From: an uncultured Cellvibrionales bacterium
GTDB lineage: Bacteria; Pseudomonadota; Gammaproteobacteria; Pseudomonadales; Cellvibrionaceae
Length of the DNA: 46,186 nucleotides
Direction of reading: 5' to 3'
NCBI GenBank assembly: GCA_913020115.1
Contig: CAJWBQ010000033.1
Span: forward strand, 1-46,186
Position 1 is the stretch's first letter, and the number at the start of each line of letters is the position of its first letter. The notes below the pieces were generated by a model, which made no database searches, was not told the origin of the DNA, and saw only the letters and a list, made by a program, of their open reading frames with translations. Position numbers and translations under genes: made by a program. This document shows, one piece after another, positions 34,345-42,415 of this stretch.

Positions 34345-35472
34345 ATGAAAGTAGCAATTATACAGAATAGGATTATATACGGTGGCCGCCTACGATGGCT
34401 AACCAGTCTAATATCGTTCTTAAACTCCAAGGCAATAACCCCAGATATCATCAGCTATCATATGAATTTTAATGCTGCACATATCCATGAATCTTTTGGA
34501 TCAACAATTAAGTTTAATGTTAGATTGCTAACGCCTCCGAGTATCAAACTAACTCAGGAAATGGAAATAGTCTATTTCAACCTACAGGCGAGATCAAAAA
34601 TTTGCGAGTACCACTGCGTCATAAACTCATCCAACAGCTGGCTAGGCATTACCAATTATAATAACGTTTTGCACTACATTCATTTCCCTCGCAAATACAG
34701 GCTTTGGAATGACATACATAGCGATGGAGAAATGCAATCTGGAGGGGCTTGGTACCGGCCTTTACATGACTTTTTAATGCGCACAATTTATACTCTATTT
34801 GACAGAAAAATTCCTCCCCATGTTATTGCTAACTCTAATTTCACAGCGACTGCAATTAGCCACCAGTGGAAAGAATCCGTCTGTGACGTCATACATCCTC
34901 CCTTAGACAAAGAAATTCCAATAACACCGTATACAAGCTGGAAGAAACGATCGCCAGATTACGTTGTATTAGGTAGATTCACCCATGAAAAAGGTCAGCT
35001 TCGGCTTATGGAGCGAATTAAGCATCACCCTGGAATTTTTCATTTAATCGGTTTTGCAGATATAGGAAGTGATTACTATCAAAAATGTGAAAAACATGCT
35101 CGCAAGCAGAAGAATATACGCTTACACCCAAATCTCAGCAATAAAGCTCGCAATAAATTACTAGGCTCCAGCCGCTATTACATCCACACAACATTCAACG
35201 AACCATTTGGTCTGTCTATTCTTGAGTCGCTTAGCCAAGGTCTTCTACCTATAATCCACTCTTCCGGCGGAGCAAAAGAAATTGTCATCGAAAAAAATCT
35301 ACACTATGAAAAAATGTCGGACCTTTCAAACGTACTGGACAATCTTCAATCAATCTCTGACATAGAAAAACACACATTATTGTCCAGCATTCAATCTAGA
35401 TGTAACAGCCTATTTGGCAAACATTCTTTTTATGAAAAATTGAATCCACACTTATCAATTTTTGAGGAATAA
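34345..35472 (+). CDS. GT4 family glycosyltransferase
   Basis: This 375-residue GT-B enzyme starts one base after the flippase stop. The N-terminus MKVAIIQNRIIYGGRLRWLTSL is followed by a middle block with VIANSNFTATAI and the donor domain VVLGRFTHEKGQLRLMERI. The active-site block YYIHTTFNEPFGLSILESLSQG holds the EX7E glutamates. It resembles mannosyl/rhamnosyl-transferases of O-antigen loci in overall layout, but the sugar is unknown. Last gene of the second plus-strand block; a shared terminator lies between it and the convergent genes. Confidence 0.9.
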   Translation: MKVAIIQNRIIYGGRLRWLTSLISFLNSKAITPDIISYHMNFNAAHIHESFGSTIKFNVRLLTPPSIKLTQEMEIVYFNLQARSKICEYHCVINSSNSWLGITNYNNVLHYIHFPRKYRLWNDIHSDGEMQSGGAWYRPLHDFLMRTIYTLFDRKIPPHVIANSNFTATAISHQWKESVCDVIHPPLDKEIPITPYTSWKKRSPDYVVLGRFTHEKGQLRLMERIKHHPGIFHLIGFADIGSDYYQKCEKHARKQKNIRLHPNLSNKARNKLLGSSRYYIHTTFNEPFGLSILESLSQGLLPIIHSSGGAKEIVIEKNLHYEKMSDLSNVLDNLQSISDIEKHTLLSSIQSRCNSLFGKHSFYEKLNPHLSIFEE

Positions 35473-35555
35473 AAACCTTAAGAAACAGCACGCTCGACTG
35501 AAAAACATGAAAATTCAGAACCTGCTAACATCGAAGTACAGCTCTCTCGGCCCCT

Positions 35556-35597
35556 AAAAAGCCCCATTCCGTAATTGTATACGTAAACGGGGTTTAA
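35556..35597 (-). terminator. Terminator between convergent blocks
   Basis: On the minus strand the stem CCCCGTTTACGTA / TACGGAATGGGG (35562-35592, loop TACAAT, one bulge and G-U pairs) is followed by CTTTTTAG. It lies about 17 bases past the stop of the minus-strand GT4. On the plus strand the T-run is shorter, so it probably serves mainly the minus block. Confidence 0.6.
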
Positions 35598-35613
35598 CAT
35601 ACTGGATGAGAGA

Positions 35614-36714
35614 TCACTTACTAGATGCCGCCTCTATTTCTTTATGTAACCTCGATAATAATATCGATTTTTCCATATAAATCGATGCCTTATTTTTGAC
35701 TTCAACAGGAGTTGAATCACTCACCTCATTACTATATTGAATGATTTTTTCAATATCCGGCTCTCCTTGCCTATAAAAGGGAAAGTCTAGTGGAAAACCG
35801 ACATCCCGATGTCCGCTGTAAACAGGCAAACCATTCGACAAATATTCCCTTACCTTTAGTGTACAAGCCGAATCCATACCTTTTCGAAAAAGTGCAAAAG
35901 AAGAAAGAGCAATACTACAAGAAGCACTTAGTAAATCGATGAAATTTGACTCTCTCCGTCCATACATCACAACTCTTTCGTCTGCCTCTGCGACAAGCTT
36001 ATCTTTTACGTCCAACGAGCCTACAAGATGAAGAGTAAACAAAACGCTTCCTTGGTAGTCGCGCACAGACTTTAGAAGTAAATCCAACCCCTGCCATGGA
36101 GAAAAGTCGGAAGCCACGAATAGAATCTGAATTGTATCAGTCTTCTTATTTCCAACAGGTAGTCGGCCAGCACTACCTGACCACCCATTTGGATATAATA
36201 CATCCAAAAAAGCGCGCTCATTGGCCCTTATTCTTAGACGTTCATATCTGGATATTTCCTCGGTAACTGACACTATACCCCTGACGTTTGAAAGAACTAT
36301 ACTTGAATTAATCCATTCAAGAAAGCTGAGAAACTTTGCCCCCCGCCGCTCGGCTTGATTGATTTCGGGCCCTTCTTTTGTGTGATGGACGGTAAGAATA
36401 TTTTTCCATGCAAATGAAAATAAAGCCTGAATGACATTTGAAGCAGAGTAACGCAATAAAACAAAATCATAATCGGCCGAATTATTCAGCACCCAGATTT
36501 GAAATTGAATTCTAATCTTTAAATATGCGAGGATTTTGTTCTTTGGTAAATGTATTTTTTTTAGAAAAGGAAAGTCTTCTTTCACTTGATCCGAACAGAA
36601 CAACATCACCTGATGCGGCAAGCTAGCCAACTCAGCTGCTTCAACTTCCCACCTCATTTGCTGAACTACCCCTGGGCAAAAATTTGCCATCATTGCCGCA
36701 TGCATTATCTTCAC
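35614..36714 (-). CDS. GT4-like glycosyltransferase
   Basis: This 366-residue protein begins MKIMHAAMMANFCPGVVQQMRW. It has a GT-B layout: an N-terminal domain with LTVHHTKEGPE and a donor domain starting ILFVASDFSPWQGLDLLLKSV, followed by VVMYGRRESNFIDLLSASCSIALSSFALF. The usual EX7E pair is not obvious; it may lie around D-S-A-C-T-L-K-V-R-E. It starts inside the aminotransferase stop (ATGA overlap), implying coupled translation. It probably transfers the amino-uronic sugar or a neighbouring residue; this is inferred from position only. Confidence 0.8.
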   Translation of the reverse strand: MKIMHAAMMANFCPGVVQQMRWEVEAAELASLPHQVMLFCSDQVKEDFPFLKKIHLPKNKILAYLKIRIQFQIWVLNNSADYDFVLLRYSASNVIQALFSFAWKNILTVHHTKEGPEINQAERRGAKFLSFLEWINSSIVLSNVRGIVSVTEEISRYERLRIRANERAFLDVLYPNGWSGSAGRLPVGNKKTDTIQILFVASDFSPWQGLDLLLKSVRDYQGSVLFTLHLVGSLDVKDKLVAEADERVVMYGRRESNFIDLLSASCSIALSSFALFRKGMDSACTLKVREYLSNGLPVYSGHRDVGFPLDFPFYRQGEPDIEKIIQYSNEVSDSTPVEVKNKASIYMEKSILLSRLHKEIEAASSK

Positions 36715-37862
36715 AATAGTGCAGCGGATTCTGACATTGATTGGACAATATGCGCCTGATCCTCTGGCGTTAGATAAGGCCCCATTGGTAGACTAACAAC
36801 ATGTTCACACAGCCAGTCCGTTACAGGAAGAAAGGCTGGTTTGCATAAATTTTTATAGGCGGGCTGCCGGTGCAGAGGGATTGGGTAATGAACCATTGTT
36901 GGCACCATTAACGCCGACAGACTAGCTATTAAGCGATTTCTATTCGGTGCCAATATAGTATACTGCGCGAAGACGGACATGTTACCCCGTTCCACTTTAA
37001 ACACTCTCACACCATCCAGTTCGGCACCGACTTCCTTACTCATAATATTCCTCGCGTTCATAACTTCATTCAGTATCGCTTGATTATAAAGAAGCCCAAT
37101 TCGTCCTCTCTCTTCAATCTCCCAATCAAATTGAGTAAGTTTGGCCAGAAGTATTCCGCATTGCAAAGTATCCATACGCCCCCCAACTCCAATGCGGATA
37201 TGCTTGTACTTTCCACTCTGCCCATGCGATCGTACTTCCCGCACTATTCTGTTTAATTCTGGATCGTTAGTAAATATCGCTCCCCCGTCCCCATAACACC
37301 CTAGAGGTTTTGTTGGGAAGAAACTAGTACATCCGATCGTAGATAAGCTACAGGATCTGCGACCTTCTATTTGCGCTCCAAAACTCTGAGCGCCATCCTC
37401 GACAACAGGAATACCTCCATAACGAGCTGCTATTCGGTTAATAGCTGGCAAGTTGGCGCATTGACCATATATACTTACAGGTAAAATCGCTTTGGTTTTG
37501 GGAGATATAACTGATTCCAATGCTTGGACACTGATATTAGCGTTTTCAACGTCCACATCAACAAATACAGGTACAGCTCCAAGTCGAATGATAACCTCTA
37601 CTGCCGCAGCAAATGAAAATGCGCTGGTTATCACCTCATCACCAGGACCAACCCCTAGCGCCATCAAAGAAATCAACAAAGCATCAGTACCGCTGGACAC
37701 GGTAATGCAAAAATCAACGTCCACATATTCCGCAAGCTGTATTTCCACTTCTCTGACTTCCGGCCCCATAATATATTGGCCATGCGCAAGAACAGCAGCA
37801 ATTTTGGCATCAATCTCAGTTTTTATTTCTCTTTGCTGGGCTGCTAAATCTATAAATTTCAT
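36711..37862 (-). CDS. wbpE: WbpE-like DegT/DnrJ/EryC1 sugar aminotransferase
   Basis: This PLP enzyme of 383 residues matches the WbpE/WlbC group, which aminates UDP-3-keto-GlcNAc-uronic acid to the 3-amino sugar. Key positions are VSSGTDALLISL, the PLP-contacting VVEDGAQSFG (D156, Q159), and the Schiff-base lysine K185 in FFPTKPLGCYGDGG. The C-terminal HYPIPLHRQPAY motif is typical of sugar aminotransferases. It is likely cytoplasmic and dimeric. It precedes the GT4 (four-base overlap) and follows the acetyltransferase after 193 bases. The WbpE call depends on the accompanying WbpB and WbpD homologues; a different 3-keto sugar is possible. Confidence 0.85.
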   Translation of the reverse strand: MKFIDLAAQQREIKTEIDAKIAAVLAHGQYIMGPEVREVEIQLAEYVDVDFCITVSSGTDALLISLMALGVGPGDEVITSAFSFAAAVEVIIRLGAVPVFVDVDVENANISVQALESVISPKTKAILPVSIYGQCANLPAINRIAARYGGIPVVEDGAQSFGAQIEGRRSCSLSTIGCTSFFPTKPLGCYGDGGAIFTNDPELNRIVREVRSHGQSGKYKHIRIGVGGRMDTLQCGILLAKLTQFDWEIEERGRIGLLYNQAILNEVMNARNIMSKEVGAELDGVRVFKVERGNMSVFAQYTILAPNRNRLIASLSALMVPTMVHYPIPLHRQPAYKNLCKPAFLPVTDWLCEHVVSLPMGPYLTPEDQAHIVQSMSESAALL

Positions 37863-38055
37863 ACAAGATTCTCAACGTAACTTACTCAGGAGCATTAGGT
37901 CATATTTTTAGTATTCGCTGTACAGATGTGTCAACTAGGAGAAGGCATCCTTGCTCTCAATTATTTACCACTCTGTCCTCTCTAGTAAACACCTAAATGG
38001 CTACATAGTTAATCAAAATTTAGGCACGTAAAACATTGGGAAGGCATCTTTCCCA

Positions 38056-38637
38056 CTATAATTGGTGTAAAACCCCTTCGACTAATTGATACTTTTTACC
38101 AGTTGTATTGCAACAGGCCCACCCATCACCCTGCACGGGTAAATCTAGCTTGCAACCCGCCTCACTCATCCAGCCCACTTGCTTCGCTGGCGCTCCCACA
38201 ACCAGGGCATAGTTCGATACATCACTGGAAACAACAGAGCCGGCTCCTACAAACGCATACCGCCCTACAACATTTCCACACACGATTGTTGAATTCGCCC
38301 CCAAAGATGCGCCTTCTTTGATTAGAGTCGGTGAAAATTTCTCTTTCTGCGAGAAGGCCGACCGAGGGTTAATGATATTAGTGAACACCACGCTTGGCCC
38401 GCAAAATACTTTATCTTCTAAAGTAACACCATCATAGATCGATACATTATTTTGCACCTTTACATTATCCCCAATAAGCACGCGACCACCTATGTATACA
38501 TTCTGACCGAGCACACAATTACTGCCAATCCTCGCTCCAGAACACACATGAGTAAAGTGCCACAACTTAGTGGAATCACCTATACATGCCCCATCATCGA
38601 CAACTGTTGACTCATGCTGTTGATAGCTCATATTCAT
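38056..38637 (-). CDS. wbpD: WbpD-like UDP-amino-sugar N-acetyltransferase
   Basis: This 193-residue left-handed beta-helix protein has the start motif [21 protein letters not shown], then [17 protein letters not shown] and repeated hexapeptides. The block [11 protein letters not shown] and the end [16 protein letters not shown] are as in WbpD/WlbB. The enzyme acetylates the 3-amino group of UDP-GlcNAc(3NH2)A to give UDP-GlcNAc(3NAc)A. The start overlaps the end of the oxidoreductase gene by ATGA. The last 25 residues ([17 protein letters not shown]) are usual for this group. Confidence 0.9.
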   Translation of the reverse strand: MNMSYQQHESTVVDDGACIGDSTKLWHFTHVCSGARIGSNCVLGQNVYIGGRVLIGDNVKVQNNVSIYDGVTLEDKVFCGPSVVFTNIINPRSAFSQKEKFSPTLIKEGASLGANSTIVCGNVVGRYAFVGAGSVVSSDVSNYALVVGAPAKQVGWMSEAGCKLDLPVQGDGWACCNTTGKKYQLVEGVLHQL

Positions 38638-39596
38638 CCGCTCTTGTATCGAACCTTATGTAAAAATGGGTGACAGTCACCATTTACTCCAATTGGTTTC
38701 GCATTTCGAATCGCAGTTACAGTTTCTACCGCAACGCGGTTATCTTCGAGTGTAAAACCCCGACCAGCCAATATTTCGGCGTAACTGCGATTATGGAGAT
38801 CAGAAAAGCCTCCAGAGAACTCAATCTCTTTTCCATCAATTGTTATCGACCGGTGGGTTCTCTGACCCCTTGTCCGAATTTCAACAGGGAGATCGAGCTC
38901 CTCAACGGAAAGAAACCAGCGTACACGAGCGTTATCATATTCCAAAAAACCACCGGATTTAGTTTCGTTGGAATGGTGAACAATATTCGTCTTCACCGCA
39001 CCAAAAAGAAAATGTAACATGTCGAAAAAATGCACACCGATATTAGTCGCGATTCCACCAGATTTTTTAAGATCACCTTTCCATGAATGATGATACCACT
39101 TACCCCTTGATGTTATGTACGTCAAGTCAACATCAACCTTCTTACCCGAACGACGGCTTTGAATGGCTTCTTTCAAATTGATTATTGAAGGATGTAAACG
39201 CAGCTGTAATATTGTATTTACCTTACGACCAGTATCCTTTTCAATCTCTACCAACCCATCTATATTCCAAGGATTTAGCACTAGCGGCTTTTCACACACA
39301 ACGTCGGCGTTGGATCTTAAGCCGAACCGAACATGTGAATCATGAAGGTAGTTTGGTGAGCAAATCGAAAAGAAGTCTATCTGCCCTTCGTCCTTGTTAC
39401 GCGCCAACTTGTCCACATGCCGATCAAATCGCTCAAACTCAGTAAAAAAATCAGCATTAGGAAAATAGCTATCAATGATACCCACTGAATCATTTGGATC
39501 CAATGCTGCAACAAGCTCCCCACCAACAGTTTTAATTGCTTGCATATGCCGTGGTGCCACATACCCTGAGGCACCGATTAGTGCATAATTCTTCAA
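38634..39596 (-). CDS. wbpB: WbpB-like UDP-GlcNAc-uronate 3-dehydrogenase (Gfo/Idh/MocA)
   Basis: This 320-residue oxidoreductase begins [21 protein letters not shown], an NAD-binding Rossmann start, with [11 protein letters not shown] carrying the catalytic Lys and [16 protein letters not shown] holding the conserved His. It fits WbpB, which oxidises the 3-hydroxyl of UDP-GlcNAc-uronic acid, supplying the keto sugar to WbpE. It heads the minus-strand wbpB-wbpD-wbpE-GT4 block. The 6-dehydrogenase WbpA and the 2-epimerase WbpI needed for a complete ManNAc3NAcA pathway are not in this window. Confidence 0.9.
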   Translation of the reverse strand: MKNYALIGASGYVAPRHMQAIKTVGGELVAALDPNDSVGIIDSYFPNADFFTEFERFDRHVDKLARNKDEGQIDFFSICSPNYLHDSHVRFGLRSNADVVCEKPLVLNPWNIDGLVEIEKDTGRKVNTILQLRLHPSIINLKEAIQSRRSGKKVDVDLTYITSRGKWYHHSWKGDLKKSGGIATNIGVHFFDMLHFLFGAVKTNIVHHSNETKSGGFLEYDNARVRWFLSVEELDLPVEIRTRGQRTHRSITIDGKEIEFSGGFSDLHNRSYAEILAGRGFTLEDNRVAVETVTAIRNAKPIGVNGDCHPFLHKVRYKSG

Positions 39597-39670
39597 AATT
39601 TCACCCTCAACATAACATTTAATTAAAATTTCGGAATTAGTGACATTAATTTATGTATTTTCCACAAAAA

Positions 39671-41581
39671 CTAATTCGACTCCTCTACAATCTCATGCCC
39701 AATTGATCCCAAGATACTTTCTCGAAATAATTCGTATTGACCCAGCTTATTTCGCAGAAAAAATACTTTACTACGCTCAATATGTATGGCTCGATCTATA
39801 GCCTCCAAGGCCAAATCTGAGAGCCCAGCACTATTAAAAATTGCACTTTTTAAATAAAGTACAAATCCGGTTTTCTTGTAGCTTAAGGTTTTATCAAGAG
39901 CCGCGATTGTTGAATCTAAGTTCCCGGCAGATCCATAAAAATCAAATTCCAACATAGAAACCGACGACAGATAAGTCCTTGGCATACTTTCAATTACGTA
40001 CATTTGATCGAAAATACTGGCCATTAAATCGTCGCCAATAATAGAGCATTCTCGATTGGCATATAATTCATAAGTTGATTTAAACGTACTCGGTAAAAAA
40101 CCATTATATTTACCAGCCGCTATCTTATCAACGAACTCATCTGGGGCCATATTTAATACCATATTACCTCTGCATACTTCGTTAAGCAGCAGGAAGTCTA
40201 AATGAACAGCCCGCGGCCACAGAGCACGTGTCTTCTGCAAAATATTCTCAGCCTCTACATATTTCTTTTGAGACAAATGAGCCACAACCAAGCCAGTTTG
40301 CGCTCGTATTGAGACTGGATGCTCCATAGCCCAAATATTTGCTTGAGCTACTGGGTTACCCCAGATACTGGCTCTTTGGGATGTTACAAACATTGACATT
40401 AGAATTAGAAAAATAACAGTGCATTTTAGCGCTTTCGCTTGTCTCTCCACCCCCCAAAAAAACATTGCCAGCCCAATAAAAACAAAGACCGAAGGCATGT
40501 AATTCCTGTGTTCAAAATAGAGTTCCAATGGAATAAATGTCGATTCGAGTAGATGACCACTATAAAAACCAAATACTGCAAAGAAAAACCAAGGCCAACG
40601 TTTGCGATAAAATAAAGCAGCAGCGATTGCAAATAGGTGAGCGAGCACAGAGAAAACGGTCTGAAATGGGGATAATAGGCTAGTTGAGATTATGATATCG
40701 TCATGAACCAGCCCCATCTTTGCTCCAAAAGGAAAGACCAATTTTCCAATATAATCCCAAACTATTCGCGACTCAGTCAGTAGGCGCTCAATGACTGTAA
40801 AATCTCTATAGCTGGAGTTGGTAAACGAAGACCACCTAAATAGTAAATACGACAAACCGAGCATCACGGGTAGAGCTATAACACCTATTACAAAACGACT
40901 AACACGCTCATTTCGGCTGTAAACAATTGTCATCTCAAGAACAAGGGCAAAAAACAAAATAAGGATGCCATTTTCTTTGCTCAACGTCGCCAAAAGACCA
41001 AAAAAATACAAACCCACCACAACCCAGATTCGCCCTGCTGATTTTCCCGTAACAATCTGCATTCGACCTACGATATAGAAGTACAATCCCACCAAGCAAA
41101 ATAAAGTAGATAGCTGTGTCATTCGCTGAACGATGTAGAGGGTCGTTGATACATGGAGAGGGGCCAGAAGCCATAACGCGGTTACCACCAACGCAAGCTC
41201 TGAAGCGAATTGCTCTCCCTTGTCGGCAGCATGTAACGCTAATCGTCTAGTCAGTGCAAACAGGGCAATTCCGCAGAGGCAATGTATCATTAAATTGGTA
41301 TAGCGATAACTCCTTACGCTTCCCGGAAAGTATTGGTCGTCTATAAGAAAGCTAAGCATCGATACCGGGCGCCCCAACATTCCGGAATGATTACCAAAAA
41401 CAAATGCCAGAAAATTATTGGCGTCCGTAACTCCACCATTATTATTCAACGGTGCTAAATTCACCGCATCATCAACCAAAAATATTCCTTCCAGACCAGG
41501 CAAATACAAGCGAATTGTCAACACAAACAATCCTAAAAATAACAACGAACAATATACCCGCCAATCTCTCAAAGAGCTCAC
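39671..41581 (-). CDS. GT-C type membrane glycosyltransferase with TPR-like C-terminus (pilA-adjacent)
   Basis: This 636-residue protein starts at GTG with GAGGA seven bases upstream. The N-terminal 390 residues have about ten hydrophobic helices. The first loop carries D37-D38 in GIFLVDDAVNL, the acidic pair expected in GT-C enzymes that use lipid-phosphate sugars. The C-terminal third has TPR-like helical pairs (for example HLSQKKYVEAENILQKTRALWP and SDLALEAIDRAIHIE). The layout resembles TMTC-like transferases. The position directly after pilA, behind the pilA terminator, recalls pilin-glycosylation genes such as tfpO/tfpW, but no direct similarity is claimed. Alternatives are an O-antigen polymerase or ligase. 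The gene ends the minus-strand block at its 5' edge. Confidence 0.75.
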   Translation of the reverse strand: MSSLRDWRVYCSLLFLGLFVLTIRLYLPGLEGIFLVDDAVNLAPLNNNGGVTDANNFLAFVFGNHSGMLGRPVSMLSFLIDDQYFPGSVRSYRYTNLMIHCLCGIALFALTRRLALHAADKGEQFASELALVVTALWLLAPLHVSTTLYIVQRMTQLSTLFCLVGLYFYIVGRMQIVTGKSAGRIWVVVGLYFFGLLATLSKENGILILFFALVLEMTIVYSRNERVSRFVIGVIALPVMLGLSYLLFRWSSFTNSSYRDFTVIERLLTESRIVWDYIGKLVFPFGAKMGLVHDDIIISTSLLSPFQTVFSVLAHLFAIAAALFYRKRWPWFFFAVFGFYSGHLLESTFIPLELYFEHRNYMPSVFVFIGLAMFFWGVERQAKALKCTVIFLILMSMFVTSQRASIWGNPVAQANIWAMEHPVSIRAQTGLVVAHLSQKKYVEAENILQKTRALWPRAVHLDFLLLNEVCRGNMVLNMAPDEFVDKIAAGKYNGFLPSTFKSTYELYANRECSIIGDDLMASIFDQMYVIESMPRTYLSSVSMLEFDFYGSAGNLDSTIAALDKTLSYKKTGFVLYLKSAIFNSAGLSDLALEAIDRAIHIERSKVFFLRNKLGQYELFRESILGSIGHEIVEESN

Positions 41582-41595
41582 AAGAATGTCCTCGA

Positions 41596-41630
41596 TAAAA
41601 AAAAGGCCTCCTGATTAGGAGGCCTTTAAT
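41596..41630 (-). terminator. Strong terminator after pilA
   Basis: On the minus strand AAAGGCCTCCT - AATC - AGGAGGCCTTT (41602-41627) forms a perfect 11-bp stem followed by TTTTT. It lies about 20 bases after the pilA stop and just ahead of the GT-C start. Any pilA transcript reaching the next gene must read through it. Confidence 0.92.
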
Positions 41631-41647
41631 CAATAACCCGCTTTATG

Positions 41648-42076
41648 TTAACGGCAATTTGCGGGTAAGTACTTGGCGTCTAAATCAGAATCAGTACACG
41701 TCCACGAAACGCCTTGAGCAGAGCCAACTCCTGTAAAAACAATATCACCTGCAGCAATTTTTGTAGAATCAACAGTATAAGTTAATACGGCTGTATCTGG
41801 GCTAGTGGTGGTAGTGTAGGCGATAGCAGTAATGTACTCACTCTGACCAGCGTCATCACTAACACCTGACTGAGCGGACGATGGGTAGTTACCCACTGAC
41901 ATATAATATTCAGATACGGAAACTTTGTCCTTTGACGCCAATATCAAAACCTCAGAAACTTTCGCACGCTTCGTATAATCCTGATAAGCCGGCAAAGCCA
42001 CAGCCGCCAAAATACCGATAATCGCAACAACGATCATCAATTCAATCAATGTAAAACCCTGTTGGTTCTTCTTCAT
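41648..42076 (-). CDS. pilA: Type IVa major pilin PilA
   Basis: The 142-residue prepilin starts at 42076 with a short leader MKKNQQG. The cleavage/methylation site follows (G^FTLIE, with E5 of the mature chain) and then the hydrophobic N-terminal helix [25 protein letters not shown] longer in-frame start at 42097 is less likely, because GGAGA sits eight bases before 42076. The C-terminal disulfide loop is formed by the cysteines in WTCTDSD and ANC. PilD (45366 onward) should process it. The gene lies between pilB, in the opposite direction, and the GT-C gene. It has a sigma-54 promoter and no similar second pilin nearby. Confidence 0.96.
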   Translation of the reverse strand: MKKNQQGFTLIELMIVVAIIGILAAVALPAYQDYTKRAKVSEVLILASKDKVSVSEYYMSVGNYPSSAQSGVSDDAGQSEYITAIAYTTTTSPDTAVLTYTVDSTKIAAGDIVFTGVGSAQGVSWTCTDSDLDAKYLPANCR

Positions 42077-42126
42077 AGTGTTTTCTCCGAAATTCACAAA
42101 TTAAATTCTATAAGTCCCAAGCATAT

Positions 42127-42144
42127 TAGCAAAGCCTATGCCAA
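42127..42144 (-). promoter_or_regulatory. Sigma-54 (-24/-12) promoter of pilA
   Basis: On the minus strand TTGGCATAGGCTTTGC has GG and GC spaced by ten bases, matching the TGGCAC-N5-TTGC consensus (-24 GG at 42141-42142, -12 GC at 42129-42130). Transcription should start near 42117, about 40 bases before the pilA ATG. This is the class of promoter that PilS/PilR drive in Pseudomonas. Confidence 0.85.
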
Positions 42145-42219
42145 ACCATAGAAACCTAGCACATATAAGCACTAACACCCCATACAATCATGAAATAAGG
42201 CCTGGGGACTTCAAAATAC

Positions 42220-42256
42220 TGACAATTATTGTCACATTGCACCCAGTCCTGTCACA
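42220..42256 (-). promoter_or_regulatory. Candidate PilR upstream activating sites
   Basis: TGACAATTATTGTCA (42220-42234) is a near-perfect palindrome with 7-bp arms, and a further TGTCACA occurs at 42250-42256. These repeated TGTC elements lie about 105-140 bases upstream of the predicted start. In P. aeruginosa, PilR binds TGTC-containing repeats at a similar distance. The sites are seen; the binding protein is inferred. Confidence 0.55.
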
Positions 42257-42415
42257 GCAAAGCTGCGTTCATTCACCTGCATTGATAGACTATACTTAAT
42301 TCCTGCCATTTGAAAAGCTCAATTTTCAATTAATACTAGAATTTACATAGACTTATCGTTTAAAGTTAAAGCTCTATAAAAGGTAAGACAACTTGAAGCA
42401 CTATGGACTTGTGAA

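Larger units (their letters stand above)
23316..41581. other. Surface-glycan biosynthesis region inserted between nadC and pilA
   Basis: Seventeen genes in four blocks of alternating direction sit between nadC and pilA, neighbours (as I recall) in Pseudomonas. The content is glycosyltransferases, sugar-modifying enzymes, a flippase and WbpB/D/E-like sugar synthesis genes. The region is visibly AT-richer than either flank. No integrase, tRNA junction or insertion sequence is seen at its edges, so exchange by homologous recombination in the flanks is the simpler explanation. The final product could be an O-antigen, capsule or pilin glycan; the window does not decide. Confidence 0.7.
42098..42415. 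other. Divergent intergenic region between pilA and pilB
   Basis: This 318-bp gap holds the pilA sigma-54 promoter and PilR-like sites on the minus strand. For pilB on the plus strand, TATACT (42290-42295) with TTCATT 17 bases upstream is a weak sigma-70 candidate. I see no hairpin or RNA gene. Confidence 0.5.

Noticed and set aside
23316..41581. An integrative element or prophage carrying the glycan genes
   Set aside because: No integrase, transposase, phage gene, tRNA or direct repeats were found at either edge.
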